A DNA stretch of 64,000 nucleotides from Rotaria sp. Silwood1 (taxonomy: Eukaryota > Rotifera > Eurotatoria > Philodinida > Philodinidae): the NCBI GenBank assembly GCA_905250075.1, contig CAJNOP010000650.1:10020-74019 (forward strand), read 5' to 3'. This document shows, one piece after another, positions 45,501 to 56,090 of the stretch. How positions within the stretch are numbered: the first letter of the stretch is position 1; every line of letters begins with the position of its first letter. The notes beneath the pieces were generated by a model. That model did not search any database. It saw nothing but the letters and a program-made list of their open reading frames with translations, and was not told where the DNA came from. The position numbers and the translations under genes were made by a program.

Positions 45501-45820
45501 ATGCATTTGTCAGCATCGATGAATATATCAATTGCATTCACGAATTGTCGAAGTTGAGCTATTGAATTACGATAATAGTCATCGGACTCATCAATATTCG
45601 AGTCTAACCAAATAAGAACGAAATTCTGAACGAAGAAGCGACGTCTTGAATAGGATAAAGCATCACTCTTCTTGCCTAGGATATCTCGATCAAGTTGTAC
45701 ATTTTCTCCTTCATTGGCTGTTTCTGTCGTTTTCAGCATTGGGAGATCCTTGTCGATAGTGGAAATGACTGAAATAGATGAAAGACTTCGTTTGATTAGT
45801 GTCGAGTTGCGATATCGCAT
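42572..45820 (-). CDS. NAD:arginine ADP-ribosyltransferase with TPR repeats
   Basis: Single exon, 1,082 aa. Residues 60-200 form an N-terminal globular domain (FVLIWLDSNIDESDDYY onward), often seen before this ART type in rotifers. The ART fold spans ~255-425 and keeps the R-S-E triad: Arg313 in IVYRGQGLS, the STS motif in FNNFLSTSLD (Ser340/342) and the ExE motif Glu393-Lys-Glu395 in KDAEKEILF. Intact triads suggest arginine-directed ADP-ribosyltransferase activity. From ~445 to the end come about 15 kinesin-light-chain-type TPR units of 42 aa (pattern LATTYNNIGSMHNNMRQYSK then ALEFYQKALEIQ), also seen as a 126-bp repeat in the DNA. TPRs bind protein partners. No signal peptide, so probably cytosolic. 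Such ART-TPR genes are much expanded in bdelloids; function unknown. Confidence 0.9.
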   Translation of the reverse strand: MRYRNSTLIKRSLSSISVISTIDKDLPMLKTTETANEGENVQLDRDILGKKSDALSYSRRRFFVQNFVLIWLDSNIDESDDYYRNSIAQLRQFVNAIDIFIDADKCIDFLIENKDKHVFMIVSSNFGQQLVPRIHAMPQLYSIYVLCRHQPEHEYWVKEWTKVKGVYIQINAICETLQKGIHQCNHDSISISATSGNLNCLDPSFMYTQLLKETLFEMQHDNKEKKELADFFREQYSKKDHELNIINEFERDDQPFSAVRWYTRECFIYHMLNQALRLQEINIILKMGSFIRELHEEIEQLYKPPPEKLIVYRGQGLSTMDFEKLQVKKGGLLSFNNFLSTSLDQKVSLFYAESSRQNSALIGILFKITIDPTTIIPTIFASLDNVSHFKDAEKEILFSMHTIFRIGEIENIEDSLWQVDLELTNDDDQELKQLTEHIRQETQGETLWYRLGKVLMTMGNFNMAEEIYQKLLKETSNNYEEELSRLYNELGGIKYKKGDHAEALKLYQNSLQIREKSFPSNYRDLATVYRNIGQVYDSTREYATALDFYQKTVEIQGKFLSSNHRDLADTYFAIGLVHEHIGEHSKQLKLHDKTFEIERKSLAPNRPKDANIYRCISETHHDMEEYSKALGLYEHSLEIQQKTLPSKHPDFAKTYTSIGELYSNMGEYSKALEFFEEALKIRQKSLPEGHPDLVIIDKYISSVHNKIKEYSKALEFDHRASLSSNDSDSVNIYDKIGVQHDSTREYQRTLQFYQKTLEIQQNSLPSSHPDLAETYTNIGQVHNQMGEYSKALECFHNTLKIRQEYLRPNYLDLADIYSNIGQVYDSKGDYSTALGYYEKTLDIYRKYLPSNHLDLAIAYNNIGSVYHNMGEYSKALEFYQNALGVRQITLSANHLDLATTYNNIGSMHNNMRQYSKALEFYQKALEIQEKSLPTMHPYLANTYCCMGLAYHNMEEYSKALYYYRKTLEIREASLSSNHPNLANIHCCIGSVYYNMQEYSKAFESYEETLKIRQNCLHSNHPDLATAYSNIASVYNKLEKYSEALSSYERAIEIGQNSLPSNDPDLQWWRSNLAEVQKHCNSL

Positions 45821-45933
45821 GCCACAGTGATCAATAATTGTATTTCATTGAAAGAAATCGAACTGGCTGTGTACATGAGAGTAAAACTTGGTACTGAATG
45901 TAGCCATGAATGCTATTTTCACCTCACTGTTCA

Positions 45934-46016
45934 TATGGGTGTGTGAGTATTAGTGTCATTGACGATGTGTTTGGAGTCTCTACTCACACTACACATATCC
46001 ACATCCATACCCACCT
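45934..46016. repeat. Telomere-like GT/CA hairpin, copy 9
   Basis: ATATGGGTGTGTGAG at the left, ACATCCATACCCACC at the right. It lies 114 bp upstream of the ART-TPR start codon and touches the left end of the large inverted repeat that follows. Confidence 0.6.
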
Positions 46017-46017
46017 A

Positions 46018-46997
46018 TTTTATCCTTCTTTTCATCGTTTTTCATGGTTAAAACATAGTGCACACGATCAAAAATCATGTCAGTCGATATAGAGTTTTAG
46101 ATACTACAATCTGCTCGAAAAGTTTTCTTGAAAGAAAGCTTCCTTAGTTGGAAAAGACGTTAAAATACCAAAGTCGCAGAGAAATTAAAATTTGAATTTC
46201 CCAAACCTATTCTGACAAGTGCCGATGCCCTTTGTTATAGACGAATAACTGAACACAACAGATAGTTTTCTCCTAAAATAGGATTATACTTAGATTCATT
46301 TTTTTGGATTATAATGTTTTAGGTGTGGGTTTTTTCGAATACGCTCAAAATACTAAGCCTGAATCAGTGATTAGAAATATCAAAATGTATGAATTTTTTA
46401 GAGCAAAATTTTCGCTTTCGAATGAGACATCGCTTGAATTTTGACAATTTATAGTAACATTGAATCGTGCCTTTTATTACACTACTGTGCGCTACATCAC
46501 ATAAAAGCGATAATCCAAATGAAACTGATGAGTCGATCTTATTGTGAATCCTCAAAATTCGAGTGGTGTCTCATACAAAAGCGAAAATTTCGCTCTAAAA
46601 AATCCACGCATTTTGACATTTCTAATCAGTGATTTAGACGTGGTATTTCAAGAGTATTCAACATAATCCACACTTAAAGCATCATAATCCAAAAAAAAAG
46701 AACCCAAGTATAGTACTATTTTATGAGAAAAGTATCTATTGTGTTCAGTTCTTTTAACCAACTCCTTTAGTCGGTTAAAAAGAATATCGACACTATCCGG
46801 GCAAATTTGATAAATTCAGATGTAAATTTTTCTTCTACTTTGGTATTTGAATTTCTTTTCCAATGGAGAAAAGTTTCTCTAAAGAAAAATTTTCAAGCAA
46901 TTTGTAGCCCGTCAAATTCTACATCGATCGATATGATTTTCGATCTTGTATATAATATTTTGATCATGAAATACGATGAAAATAAGGATATACCACG
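46018..46997. mobile_element. ~980-bp near-palindromic element
   Basis: Arms 46018-46450 and 46537-46997 are inverted copies over about 430 bp at roughly 75-80 % by eye (for example AACTGAACACAACAGATA against AACTGAACACAATAGATA, and CGATCAAAAATCATGTCAG against CGAAAATCATATCGATCG). The spacer is only ~85 bp. No coding capacity; the 91-codon frame at 46807-47082 is arm sequence. Confidence 0.75.
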
Positions 46998-47112
46998 ACA
47001 ATATTATAAACTTTTGTTCGCTAGAAGAAAACTGCATATCATTCTAAAGTGGCATTTTGCGTTCCAGTCTATGAATCGTTAATGACCCATGTAGGGCCAC
47101 CACTTGATTATG

Positions 47113-47497
47113 TCCCATGTGAGAATAAACGACAAAAAATCTAATTTTAATCCAATTCTTACTGATTAAAAATCGATTAAAATGACACAACTTTAATCAA
47201 GTTTCCTGAATTCAATCCATTTTAATGAGATTTTAATCTGATTTATCAGCGTTTCGGATTGCACGAGTAAGTATGAATTGATGACGTATGTGGAAGTGCA
47301 TCAAAGATAGAACTAGTGCTACACTTATCATTTGTCGACGTGAGAAGTTAGGAAAAAGAATTGAAAGGTGGAGTTTCTAAATTAACACTAGAGAGATACG
47401 TGTTTTATAGTCGTAGTAATTGAAATCGATGAAAATCAGAAAATCTCAATAAAATTGGATTAAAATCAGAGTTTTCATCGTTTTTTTCTACATGGGA
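47113..47497. mobile_element. 385-bp MITE
   Basis: Terminal inverted repeats of about 45 bp beginning TCCCATGT and containing ATTTTAATCCAATT on both sides. Outside bases are TG at the left and TA at the right. The interior has several GATTAAAAATCGATTAAAA-type blocks; similar blocks recur at 47645-47790, perhaps a second, partial copy. Confidence 0.7.
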
Positions 47498-48674
47498 TAT
47501 TTGAGAACAAAGGTTTATCTCATAAAATGTGTGCTACTTGGACCTGATTTTACTGAAGGTTTTTATGTAGTTTCTTCCTTGGTATATCTATAGAATGGTC
47601 ACAAAGTGATGAGTAACCATGTAAAAAAATTCCTCTATAGTAGTTACATAATTGATTAAAAATCAGTTATAATCTTAAGATGAAAATTAATAATTTAAGC
47701 AGAAATAATCACAAAAAAAAACAATACAAAATCGGTTGATTTTATTTGCATGATTATAATCGATTTTTAATCGAGTGTTAGCAATTGATGAAAAAGCTTT
47801 TTTTTTAATGCAAACAGTCAAAAAAAAAACGTTTTTGTTACCTGATAGCATGTGTCTTTGTGCATCACATTTATTAAGCCACCGATATAATTTTTTTTGA
47901 AAGGAGAATCGGTCGAGCGTAGACAATAAGAAAGAGAAAGAATAATGACTAGATATAAATACGATATATGACGTGTCGAACAAAGAAAATGTGCGCTGTG
48001 AAAAAAAAGACAACATTCTCTTCAATGGAGGAAAGATTATATGAAATAAAAATCAGTTTGTATGTTTGCTTGCTTGCTTGTATGTTTACTAGCACATGTC
48101 AAGTCACATGTATACATATTTGTGAGGGTTAATGACATTTGTTGAAGAATTTCGGAAGTCGAAGAGTCTGAATCTGTAATCTGTACGAAAGCAAGAAATA
48201 AATAAGAGAGTTCTTTATTGCATCGATTTCCTTCGGAAACAACTATAGTCTGCGAGAGATTTCTCGCTTTATGTACTTAGTATTAGTTAAATGAAGCTAA
48301 ATAATTTATATGAGTTCCCATTTCAATTGCAATGAGGCTGCGATGAAAAGCTTTGCTGACTAAACAAAGTATTTTTGAGAAAGAAGGGATTTTTCTAGAA
48401 AGTTTGAGCGACTTATTTTTTCTTGCAACAAAGAAACTTGAGCCAGTAATCTGTTACACCATTTCTAGAAACCGATTCCAGAACTTGATCTGTCGGCGTC
48501 GAACACCTCCTTGAATTAAATTTTAGAATTACTTATAAATGCCGTAAGATTAGGCTTGGATTAGTACAAAAGTTGCATCAGGTTTTTTACTTCGGGTAGT
48601 ATAACTAATTAGATATTTTCTCTATTCAGGTCTCATCAAATGGTATTTTTCGCTGCTGGATTTCCAGCCAATTA
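47498..48674. other. Non-coding stretch
   Basis: AT-rich; holds the partial MITE-like blocks at 47645-47790. No gene recognised. Confidence 0.4.
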
Positions 48675-48732
48675 TGGTGCGAGTGTGCATGGAAAGACAA
48701 CAATTACACCTATACCTACACTCACATCCTAA
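48675..48732. repeat. Telomere-like hairpin, copy 10 (decayed)
   Basis: GGTGCGAGTGTGCATGG at the left and ACCTACACTCACATCCTAAG at the right; short and diverged. Confidence 0.45.
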
Positions 48733-49644
48733 GTAATATTTGTAAACCTGATCTTAAAATCAATAAACTAATGTATGTTTGAGAGAAAATGCTTTGCTCA
48801 ATCTAAAGAGCTATCAATCACGAAATCGAAAGTGTAAATATGGGCGCAGATGTATTTATTGTTTTCTCATGCTCACACAGACCCTATCAAACCTATACAT
48901 AGTTTTGAAATAATGAAGTGTGTGACAATATTCAAGACCACAAAATACTGAGAATTTGATCCATAACAGTAGATATTGAGATCAGACTACCTAGTGAAAA
49001 ATATTTCTAAAAATAACGGAAGAGAACGCACTCAGAAAAATGTAGAGACTTGTCTTTTACATGAAAAATGTGTTCTGCAGCTTAGCGAACGTTTTCACAA
49101 ACAAAAAGAAAAGTTCTGAGTCTAGAGGAACTCATTCTTTACTGTTCCACACTAGTACGGGATGTTTTCTTCTCAGTTCAAAAATCGTTCTCTATCTGGA
49201 TAGAAAGCGTCCTGAACTGTTACATGAGCCAATAGAACGTGTCTCTGCCCATTCTATTTCGAAACAGTCAAGATAGGATTCCATCGAAATGAGACCGTAT
49301 TTTTAACATTCTCTTGAGAAACACCTGAGAATGGATTCTTTTGACTGATGGACGCTTTCATCAAAATTTAACGTCACTTTTGATTCAAAAATGACAGCTC
49401 TGAAGTACGACACCCTGAAACTGATGCCAAAAATGGTGGAACTTTCAATTCGTTATACTTTACAACTGGCAGTTCTGATTCCAAATTTTTTTTTTAATAA
49501 CAGTTTCAGCTACGAAAAATTAGAGCATGCCATTGGATAGAGCTCGTCGAGTTGCACTGGAATCGATCTTTCAAAAAATATATCTGAACTTCTCTTCGAG
49601 AACTCTTATAGTGAATCTAAATTCAGTCAGTAACGACCAAGCAT
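48733..49644. other. Non-coding stretch
   Basis: No gene or repeat with clear limits. Confidence 0.4.
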
Positions 49645-49784
49645 GCGTTCCAAAAAAAAAGCTAGCTTTTTTGAGAAAAGAAAACGTTCCAAAAAAGTTG
49701 GAACAGTTAAGAATGCATTCCAAAAAACATGGAATGTTTTCTTAATGGTTCCATTTTGGAACGCTTTCCACTTTTGTTGGAACG
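49645..49784. repeat. Cluster of CGTTCCAAAA / TTGGAACG half-palindromes
   Basis: Six to eight short units in alternating orientation (GCGTTCCAAAA, GTTGGAAC, GCATTCCAAAA, ATGGAATG, TTTTGGAACG, GTTGGAACG) with potential for several small hairpins. Flanks are AAAAGC/GCTTTT-type. Origin unknown. Confidence 0.6.
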
Positions 49785-49889
49785 TCTTCTTTTCTTAAAA
49801 AAAGGGCTTTTAATTTTACGAAACGCGTTCTTTCCCGTTTTTTGAAGCAAATATTTTTCACTAGGTATTAGATTCGAGATCAGTTCGAG

Positions 49890-50700
49890 AGTTTGTCCAT
49901 GGGACAGATCTCAAAAAGTAGAGATATGTATAGATAAAATCTGAGTTCAATCAAACCGAGCTATAAGAGTCGAAATAGAAAATGGATGATCACCGGAATC
50001 GGTTTAGGAAATTATGTTTATCTCCAACAATTATTCGTGCACGAAAGAGAGGGATCGCAAACAGTAATAAAATTGATTACGTATAAAAAAACCGACAGTA
50101 CACTATGTAGTCAGGATGAAAAGTGGGTCCTCAGTGCCTCAAGCGAGAATTCGGAATTTCTTGTGAAACATCAGACGCTAAAACAGGATTTTCACTTCTT
50201 GAAAAAAGGTATGCTATGCAGTTGCAACTGCAACACTTTTCGATCACAATCAAAAACTAGAAAAATAACAGTAGCATAGATAAGCAACTCTAGTAGTTTT
50301 CTTGTAATATTATTTCTTTTCTTTTGTGACGAAGGGAGAGAGAAAAGTTGGAGGCAGTTATATTTGTCTTCCGATGTGCTCTGAACTCATCGAAACTGCA
50401 GCTAGAAAGAAGAAAATTACAAAAAAAAAACTGCTCATAGTTCTCTTAACAATTCTAACCATCCCAAAGAAATTACATAACGTAGCGCGATTGACTATGT
50501 GAATGTGAAGATGAGAAATTAAGAATGATAAGAAGACACTGACCTTCATACCCAATATACATCAAACATCAGACGCACCCTCGTGCCCATATTTTCTCAC
50601 TGTGCATATATATATATATATGTCGTTGTCAGCATTCGAGATCTTTTTTTTTTATTACTTTGCTTGAATCACACATTTTCGTATGAAACACATTTATTAA
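49890..50700. repeat. Duplicated sequence without the transposon (empty-site paralog)
   Basis: Continuous counterpart of 33585-33933 plus 40675-41410. Across the insertion point it reads CAAGCGAGAATTCGGAATTT where the other copy has CAAGCGAAAATTG, the transposon, then GAAAATTGGCAGC. So it represents the pre-insertion arrangement in diverged form. No coding frame is conserved between the copies. Confidence 0.7.
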
Positions 50701-50719
50701 ATCAACTCTTTTATCTTTA

Positions 50720-51718
50720 TCAACATATGATCTTTCGAGTTGCTCTACGTAAAACATCTAAAAGTGTTTTTCGAAATATGGTTCCACCAGCTAATGTGTA
50801 AATATAGAACGGCATTCCATTAGTTACATAGGTAAGTAAAAGAAACAAGTTAAAAACAAAATTGTTAATGGCGCTCTGTAATGGTGTTCTTGATTCATTT
50901 CTCGTACTGTTTGCGTAGATGTTTTGGATCGCCTGTGGTAATGAAAACAATGTGAGAAGAATAACTTGAATCAGTAGCATATAAAGCAAATGTTTATCAG
51001 TTTTTTTCCAACGTTGTTGTTGTCCATTTATTGTCATTTCTTGCACCATTAATGAAATACTCATAGGTTGTATACGACGTTGAGCACTATGACGTATATT
51101 TAAAATGGTCATCAAACCAAAAATAAACATAAGCAAAGAAGGAATGAGAATGCTAACTACAGTAAATGTGAAATCAATTAATAGACGGCACCATATTGTT
51201 TTTCCATAACATTTCAATGGAGCATTGCTGAGATTGGCTTCATAACAATAGAATATTTGTGCATAGACAAGGCTTGATAGAAACACAATGAGAAGTGTGC
51301 CACGTTGAGCATTCTTCAATGTACTCATGTAACGACGATTGGCATCAATACATGATGCCAACCATCTGTCAAGCGTTGCCAACATGATCAGCCACGAAGC
51401 AATCGTTCTCGAAACAAATAGAACAAAGATTCGAAATTTACAGAGCCATGGAACTGTGTCTGTTAAATCTGCTGACCAACCAGCCATTAAACGAACGGCA
51501 ACACCAGAAATGAGAGTAATCAAACTGATAATTGATGATACAAGAAAAAGCCAGGAACATGGATTTTTACGAAGAGATTTTTGAGATAAAACAAGACAAT
51601 TGAAAATATTACCTACAGTACCAAAAAGAAGAATGATAATCGATAAATAACGATTGATATGAGCTGAGATCAAATTCAAGTTTAGAATGAGATTTGCATC
51701 AGATGAGTTTAATGACAT
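50720..51718 (-). CDS. Rhodopsin-like GPCR, intact
   Basis: Single exon, 332 aa, seven transmembrane segments. TM1 contains GTVGNIFNCLVL (the GN of class A), TM2 starts after RKNPCSWLFLVSS, TM3 ends in LATLDRWLAS, where DRW replaces the usual DRY, and TM6-7 carry FSLPQAIQN and TNGMPFYIYTL in place of NPxxY. Cys residues before TM3 (PWLCKF) and in loop 2 (LKCYGK) can form the conserved disulfide. The pattern resembles the peptide-type (FMRFamide-like) receptors that are numerous in bdelloids; the ligand is unknown. The product sits in the plasma membrane. Confidence 0.85.
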   Translation of the reverse strand: MSLNSSDANLILNLNLISAHINRYLSIIILLFGTVGNIFNCLVLSQKSLRKNPCSWLFLVSSIISLITLISGVAVRLMAGWSADLTDTVPWLCKFRIFVLFVSRTIASWLIMLATLDRWLASCIDANRRYMSTLKNAQRGTLLIVFLSSLVYAQIFYCYEANLSNAPLKCYGKTIWCRLLIDFTFTVVSILIPSLLMFIFGLMTILNIRHSAQRRIQPMSISLMVQEMTINGQQQRWKKTDKHLLYMLLIQVILLTLFSLPQAIQNIYANSTRNESRTPLQSAINNFVFNLFLLLTYVTNGMPFYIYTLAGGTIFRKTLLDVLRRATRKIIC

Positions 51719-53885
51719 TTTGATACCTAATCAATAGAGAAAATAATAAATTTAGTAATTGTATATAAGGGAATGCTTTGAAAATCTAACAAATGCACTT
51801 GTGCACAAGTGACAACTTCCAAAAAATTCTATTCAATTCAATTATTTGACGAAAAAATTTGAAGTGGTTAAAATAAATTTATTTTTAATGCGGTACAGTC
51901 AGAAGAAATGTCCTTTTTATCTAATACTCACCAGAATTCTTCTAAGTAAAACATACTTTCACAAAGAACAAACTTTGGAAAGAATATATGTTGAAGTCTG
52001 AGACACTGTATCAGCTTCTCTCAAGTGTAGGATTATCCTTTGAAATAAAAATAAAGATATTGGTAGATGAGGTTTTGAAAACTAAATAAGCAATCTGAAG
52101 TGCGACTATAAATGTACCGACAGAATTTTTATAATTTACATTTATGTACATATGATAAATTCGTATGAAACTTGGCTTACTTGAGTTATAGTTAAATCAG
52201 CAATTAAATCATGAAAATCGAGGATATACGATCATGTTAAAGTAAAGTTTTAAGAAAAGAGAGAGACGTCGAACGAGTAAGTTGGCCAAAAATTCGACCA
52301 ATCTAAATTGAACGTGAGCATTGATGATGTTAAACAAGTATAAACTGTAATTCAATCGATTTATATACAAAAATAATACTTAAGAAAAAAAAAACCAGTA
52401 AACTATATTTATAACTATAGCTCATAGTTAATATTTATTCGACAAAATGAGAATACTATTGTCGAGCATGTTTTCCTTTTCAATGATTCAACATATTTTA
52501 AAATACTATATTATATGAACGTCATTGATGCTTTCAATAAAAACAAATGAGACTCTTTTTGAAATTTATTTATGTATTAGAAAACTCCACTTACGAGTAT
52601 TTCTCAATAAGATAAAATGATTATGATATCTTTAGAAAAACAAAAAATCATGATTTTTCACTATTGTAGATCAAAAGTGCGTGAAATACAGACATTTTGA
52701 AAGAGACTGATTTATCTACTGCAGCGGTAGTAATCAGATTATTTCAACCATTTATGAAAAGAGAATCTTTCATGCTTATTTTCACAATTTTTAAAGTGAT
52801 GAAAAATTACTGTCTAGATTTTCGTTTCGTAAGAATGTTGATAAATATCTAGGAATTTCTCAATGAGAAAAGCTGAGGATGTTAACGGATCAAGCATTCC
52901 GTATAGATTGAAAGCAACAAGAAAAACCCTTAAAAAAATGACTTCTACGTCAATAAATAAAAAGAACTATCTTATCGCATTACATGTATTCTTAACAATT
53001 TCTCTGCAAAGACTACAGTATTTTTTATTGTGGAAAATGCAGAGTAGATTTTTTTCTCAATACTTAACTATTATATTATCCTAAAGGATTATTTTCAAAT
53101 ATAAAAGTCTAATTATCAAATACAATCCAGTAGAAACGACATGAGTATTCGTTCACTTTTTAGTAACAAAGAGTATCAAGCATTCTCTTACAAACACATC
53201 CTCCAGTAGATTACTGGTGTCGATGTGCGGATACACTCATCAATGGAGATCATAGCATCATAATGCAATTCAGCGTAACGTCTGGATGAAATGAACGGTC
53301 TTTTTCTTTACCGGTACGCCCTCTGTTCTTTTGCTATTTTCATTTTTCATTTTTCTACTGTGTTGATTAAGAACACACTGGATTTGTGTTATTATGAATT
53401 AATTTTAATCGACAATAATCATTGGTGCGTAATGATTGAAATTATGGGGCGTCTATGTAATACTAAGATTTTCTGTCGGTTTTACTGGATAACCAAACGG
53501 CTATTGCAACTATTTTATCAATTTTATTGATTTCTTAGAATTTCTAACCTTGTATTTATACATTTTATAATAAATTTCATTTAAAACTATGAAGAAAAAA
53601 ATTGTAGTGACGAAATATGGATTCTTATGCTTATTCAATAACTCTTGTCGTTATTATCATTAATAGCTTCGTCGTCTTGACTACATGCGGCGTATAGATG
53701 AATATTGAACCGTAGACTAAAACCTAGAGAAACTAAGTAGTCACAATCATTAATTGATGTTACAGTTGACATGAGAATTGAGCTGAATTTAGAATATGTG
53801 AATTAATTAAAACCACTAACTGATCTAGATAAACGTTTATACAATCAAGTCACATTAAACACAATAAGTAAAAAATTTATGTTTA
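51719..53885. other. Non-coding stretch
   Basis: AT-rich; upstream region of the GPCR, then sequence without gene signal. Confidence 0.4.
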
Positions 53886-54133
53886 TGAGTGTCGGTCTAG
53901 CATTCGTATTAAGACTATAAAGTTAACTTAATGCGCTCGTATTGGAATTAAAATATTAATTTAATACATTAGTATTAGTATTAGAAAAGTATTAGCCTAA
54001 TGCTAATGCCATAGTATTAAATTAATATCTTAATTCTGACACAAGAGCATTAAGTTAACTTATTAATTCTAATACAAAAATATGAAAATTTGCACTATAA
54101 ATAATGCAATACTAATGCTAAACCGACATTCTT
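53886..54133. mobile_element. 248-bp palindromic MITE
   Basis: Almost entirely an inverted repeat: GAGTGTCGGTCTAGCATTCG at the left pairs with the complement of CTAATGCTAAACCGACATTC at the right, and AAGTTAACTTAATGC blocks pair in the middle. The loop is short. Ends resemble GTCGGT; the interior is rich in ATTAGTATT units. Confidence 0.8.
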
Positions 54134-55087
54134 ATTTACCTTTTTTTTTCTCAGATTTTTTTCTTTTACTGATAAGAAAAAACAAATGATTCTTATAGTG
54201 TAAACATTTTAGTTTTCCTAGATGCTCAATGTCATCTAGTGTTAATTAGAAATAGAGATCGAGCGTTTCTTTTTCTTTTTAGCTATTCTAGGGTTCTCTG
54301 TATATTTTCATTAGTTGAAGTTGATTGTAGCCGCTTTTTTATTTGATAAGATAGTTTGTCATCTCTTTTGTTTCTATTTTTCATTACATCAATATGAACA
54401 CCAAAACCAATACAAATAAAAAGTTAATTGGTATGTTATCAAAAACGTCTTATGCAAAACTTATTAAAAACGATTAGCCCTCATAAAACTTCACTTTCAA
54501 TTTCATAAGGACTTACAATCACACATTATGCTCTAATATCATTATTATGAGACATAAATGAGTTGCTATGCACTACCTTTTTTTTTAAAATCGTCTGCAT
54601 CAACGCATTACTCGTGTGGATAAATGCATTATAAAAATTTTTTTTCAAAAACTTTCATTAATTATTCAATGTCATCATGTCTCCGAGATGAAAAAAATAC
54701 ATCTAATAACTACTTATTCAATATCTTCATGCGCCAGAAATGAAAAAGGATATTGTCGAAATATAAATTCTATTGAACAAAATAAATATAGCCAACTTAT
54801 TATTGTTTTTATATAGAATAACAATCTAAACACATCTCTGTTATCAAGTAAACTGCAAAATACAGTTAAATTATATTTTACCACGCAAAAGTAATTACTG
54901 CAGGACTTCGCTGGATTTCGTGACCTATCTTGAACCAGAATTCTATATAGATATATATGTCCATACATTGGTTACATTTCTTGAGGAGCGTACATAGTAT
55001 TCAAAGATATTCTGGTCTCTAAGATAAATTTATACAAATCTTGGTTTTAAACTCAATTTAATATAGTTATAGATGCTCCTGAATTTT
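54134..55087. other. Non-coding stretch
   Basis: No gene or repeat recognised. Confidence 0.4.
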
Positions 55088-56090
55088 TTATAATTAATAG
55101 CTTTCATCGTTACTTTTTTATACTTAAAAATGATCCTTTTTTTTTAGATCTCGGACGTGACATTTCAATGTGTTCAACTCTATGACACAGAATAATTGAA
55201 TATCAAGATGAAAATTTCTCAAATATTGCATACTACTGAGTTTTACATACTGTAACCAAAGTAACTTTCGGAGCAGAAGAGACTCCTATGCCAACTCACA
55301 GTATTGTCTTTTAAAATAGTCAATTGTCCTTTTTGAAGAAGCCAGTATATTGACGAGATTTGAAAAATGCTTAACGACCCGATTAAAAATTTTTATGTAT
55401 TGATAATCAGCAGAGCATCCCTGATGAACTGTTATACATAATTCCGTTACAAACAGGAAATGCTGTTTGGTCTCCAGATTATTGGAGCAAGGTGTAGGAA
55501 GTACGGAAATATGGTTGCAGGAAAATTTTTTGTTATTTTAATTATTTTATTTTCAAATTTGTATTCCGAGTAATTAGCTTTGCTCAATGCATGACATTCT
55601 ATACGCATCCATGAACGTCTCATGTTCAATTCAAAATTAAATTTTTTCTTATATCTTTGAACCCCCTAGAGAGATTTAGAAGCAAAAAAAGATACTTTTC
55701 CATTTATGAACAAGTTATTTATATCAATTCATCATGGATGCTCTGCTGGTTATTAATGCATAAAAATTTTTAATAGCGTCGTTGAGCAATTTTCAAATCT
55801 TGTCAATATACTAGCTCCTTCATACAGGACAATCGGGTATTTTAAGAAACAATATTATAAGTTAGCTATGAGTTCCTGCTGTTCCGAAAGTTGCTATGTC
55901 CACACCGTGTGAAGCTCGATAGTGTGCAATTTTTTGAGAAAGTTTCATGTTGATATTCAATTATTTTGTGTCACAGAGTTGAACACATTCGAATTTCATA
56001 TAGTCAATAAATGACCTAAATCTTAAAAGAAAAAACTATTTTTAGATATGAAAAAAGCAACGATGAAAACTATTGATTACAGAAGCGAAG
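55088..56090. mobile_element. ~1-kb foldback element
   Basis: Arms 55088-55445 and 55712-56090 are inverted copies, about 80 % by eye (TGTGTTCAACTCTATGACAC against TGTGTTCAACTCTGTGACAC; CAGCAGAGCATCCCTGATGA against CAGCAGAGCATCCATGATGA). The spacer is ~265 bp and has no gene. Sequence differs from the other foldback elements. Confidence 0.8.

Noticed and set aside
46807-47082. 91-codon frame
   Set aside because: Consists mainly of the right arm of the inverted repeat; the opposite arm has no corresponding frame.
1334-48732. Telomere-like tracts as evidence of a chromosome end in the window
   Set aside because: Tracts are short, degenerate, in both orientations and followed by ordinary sequence on both sides.
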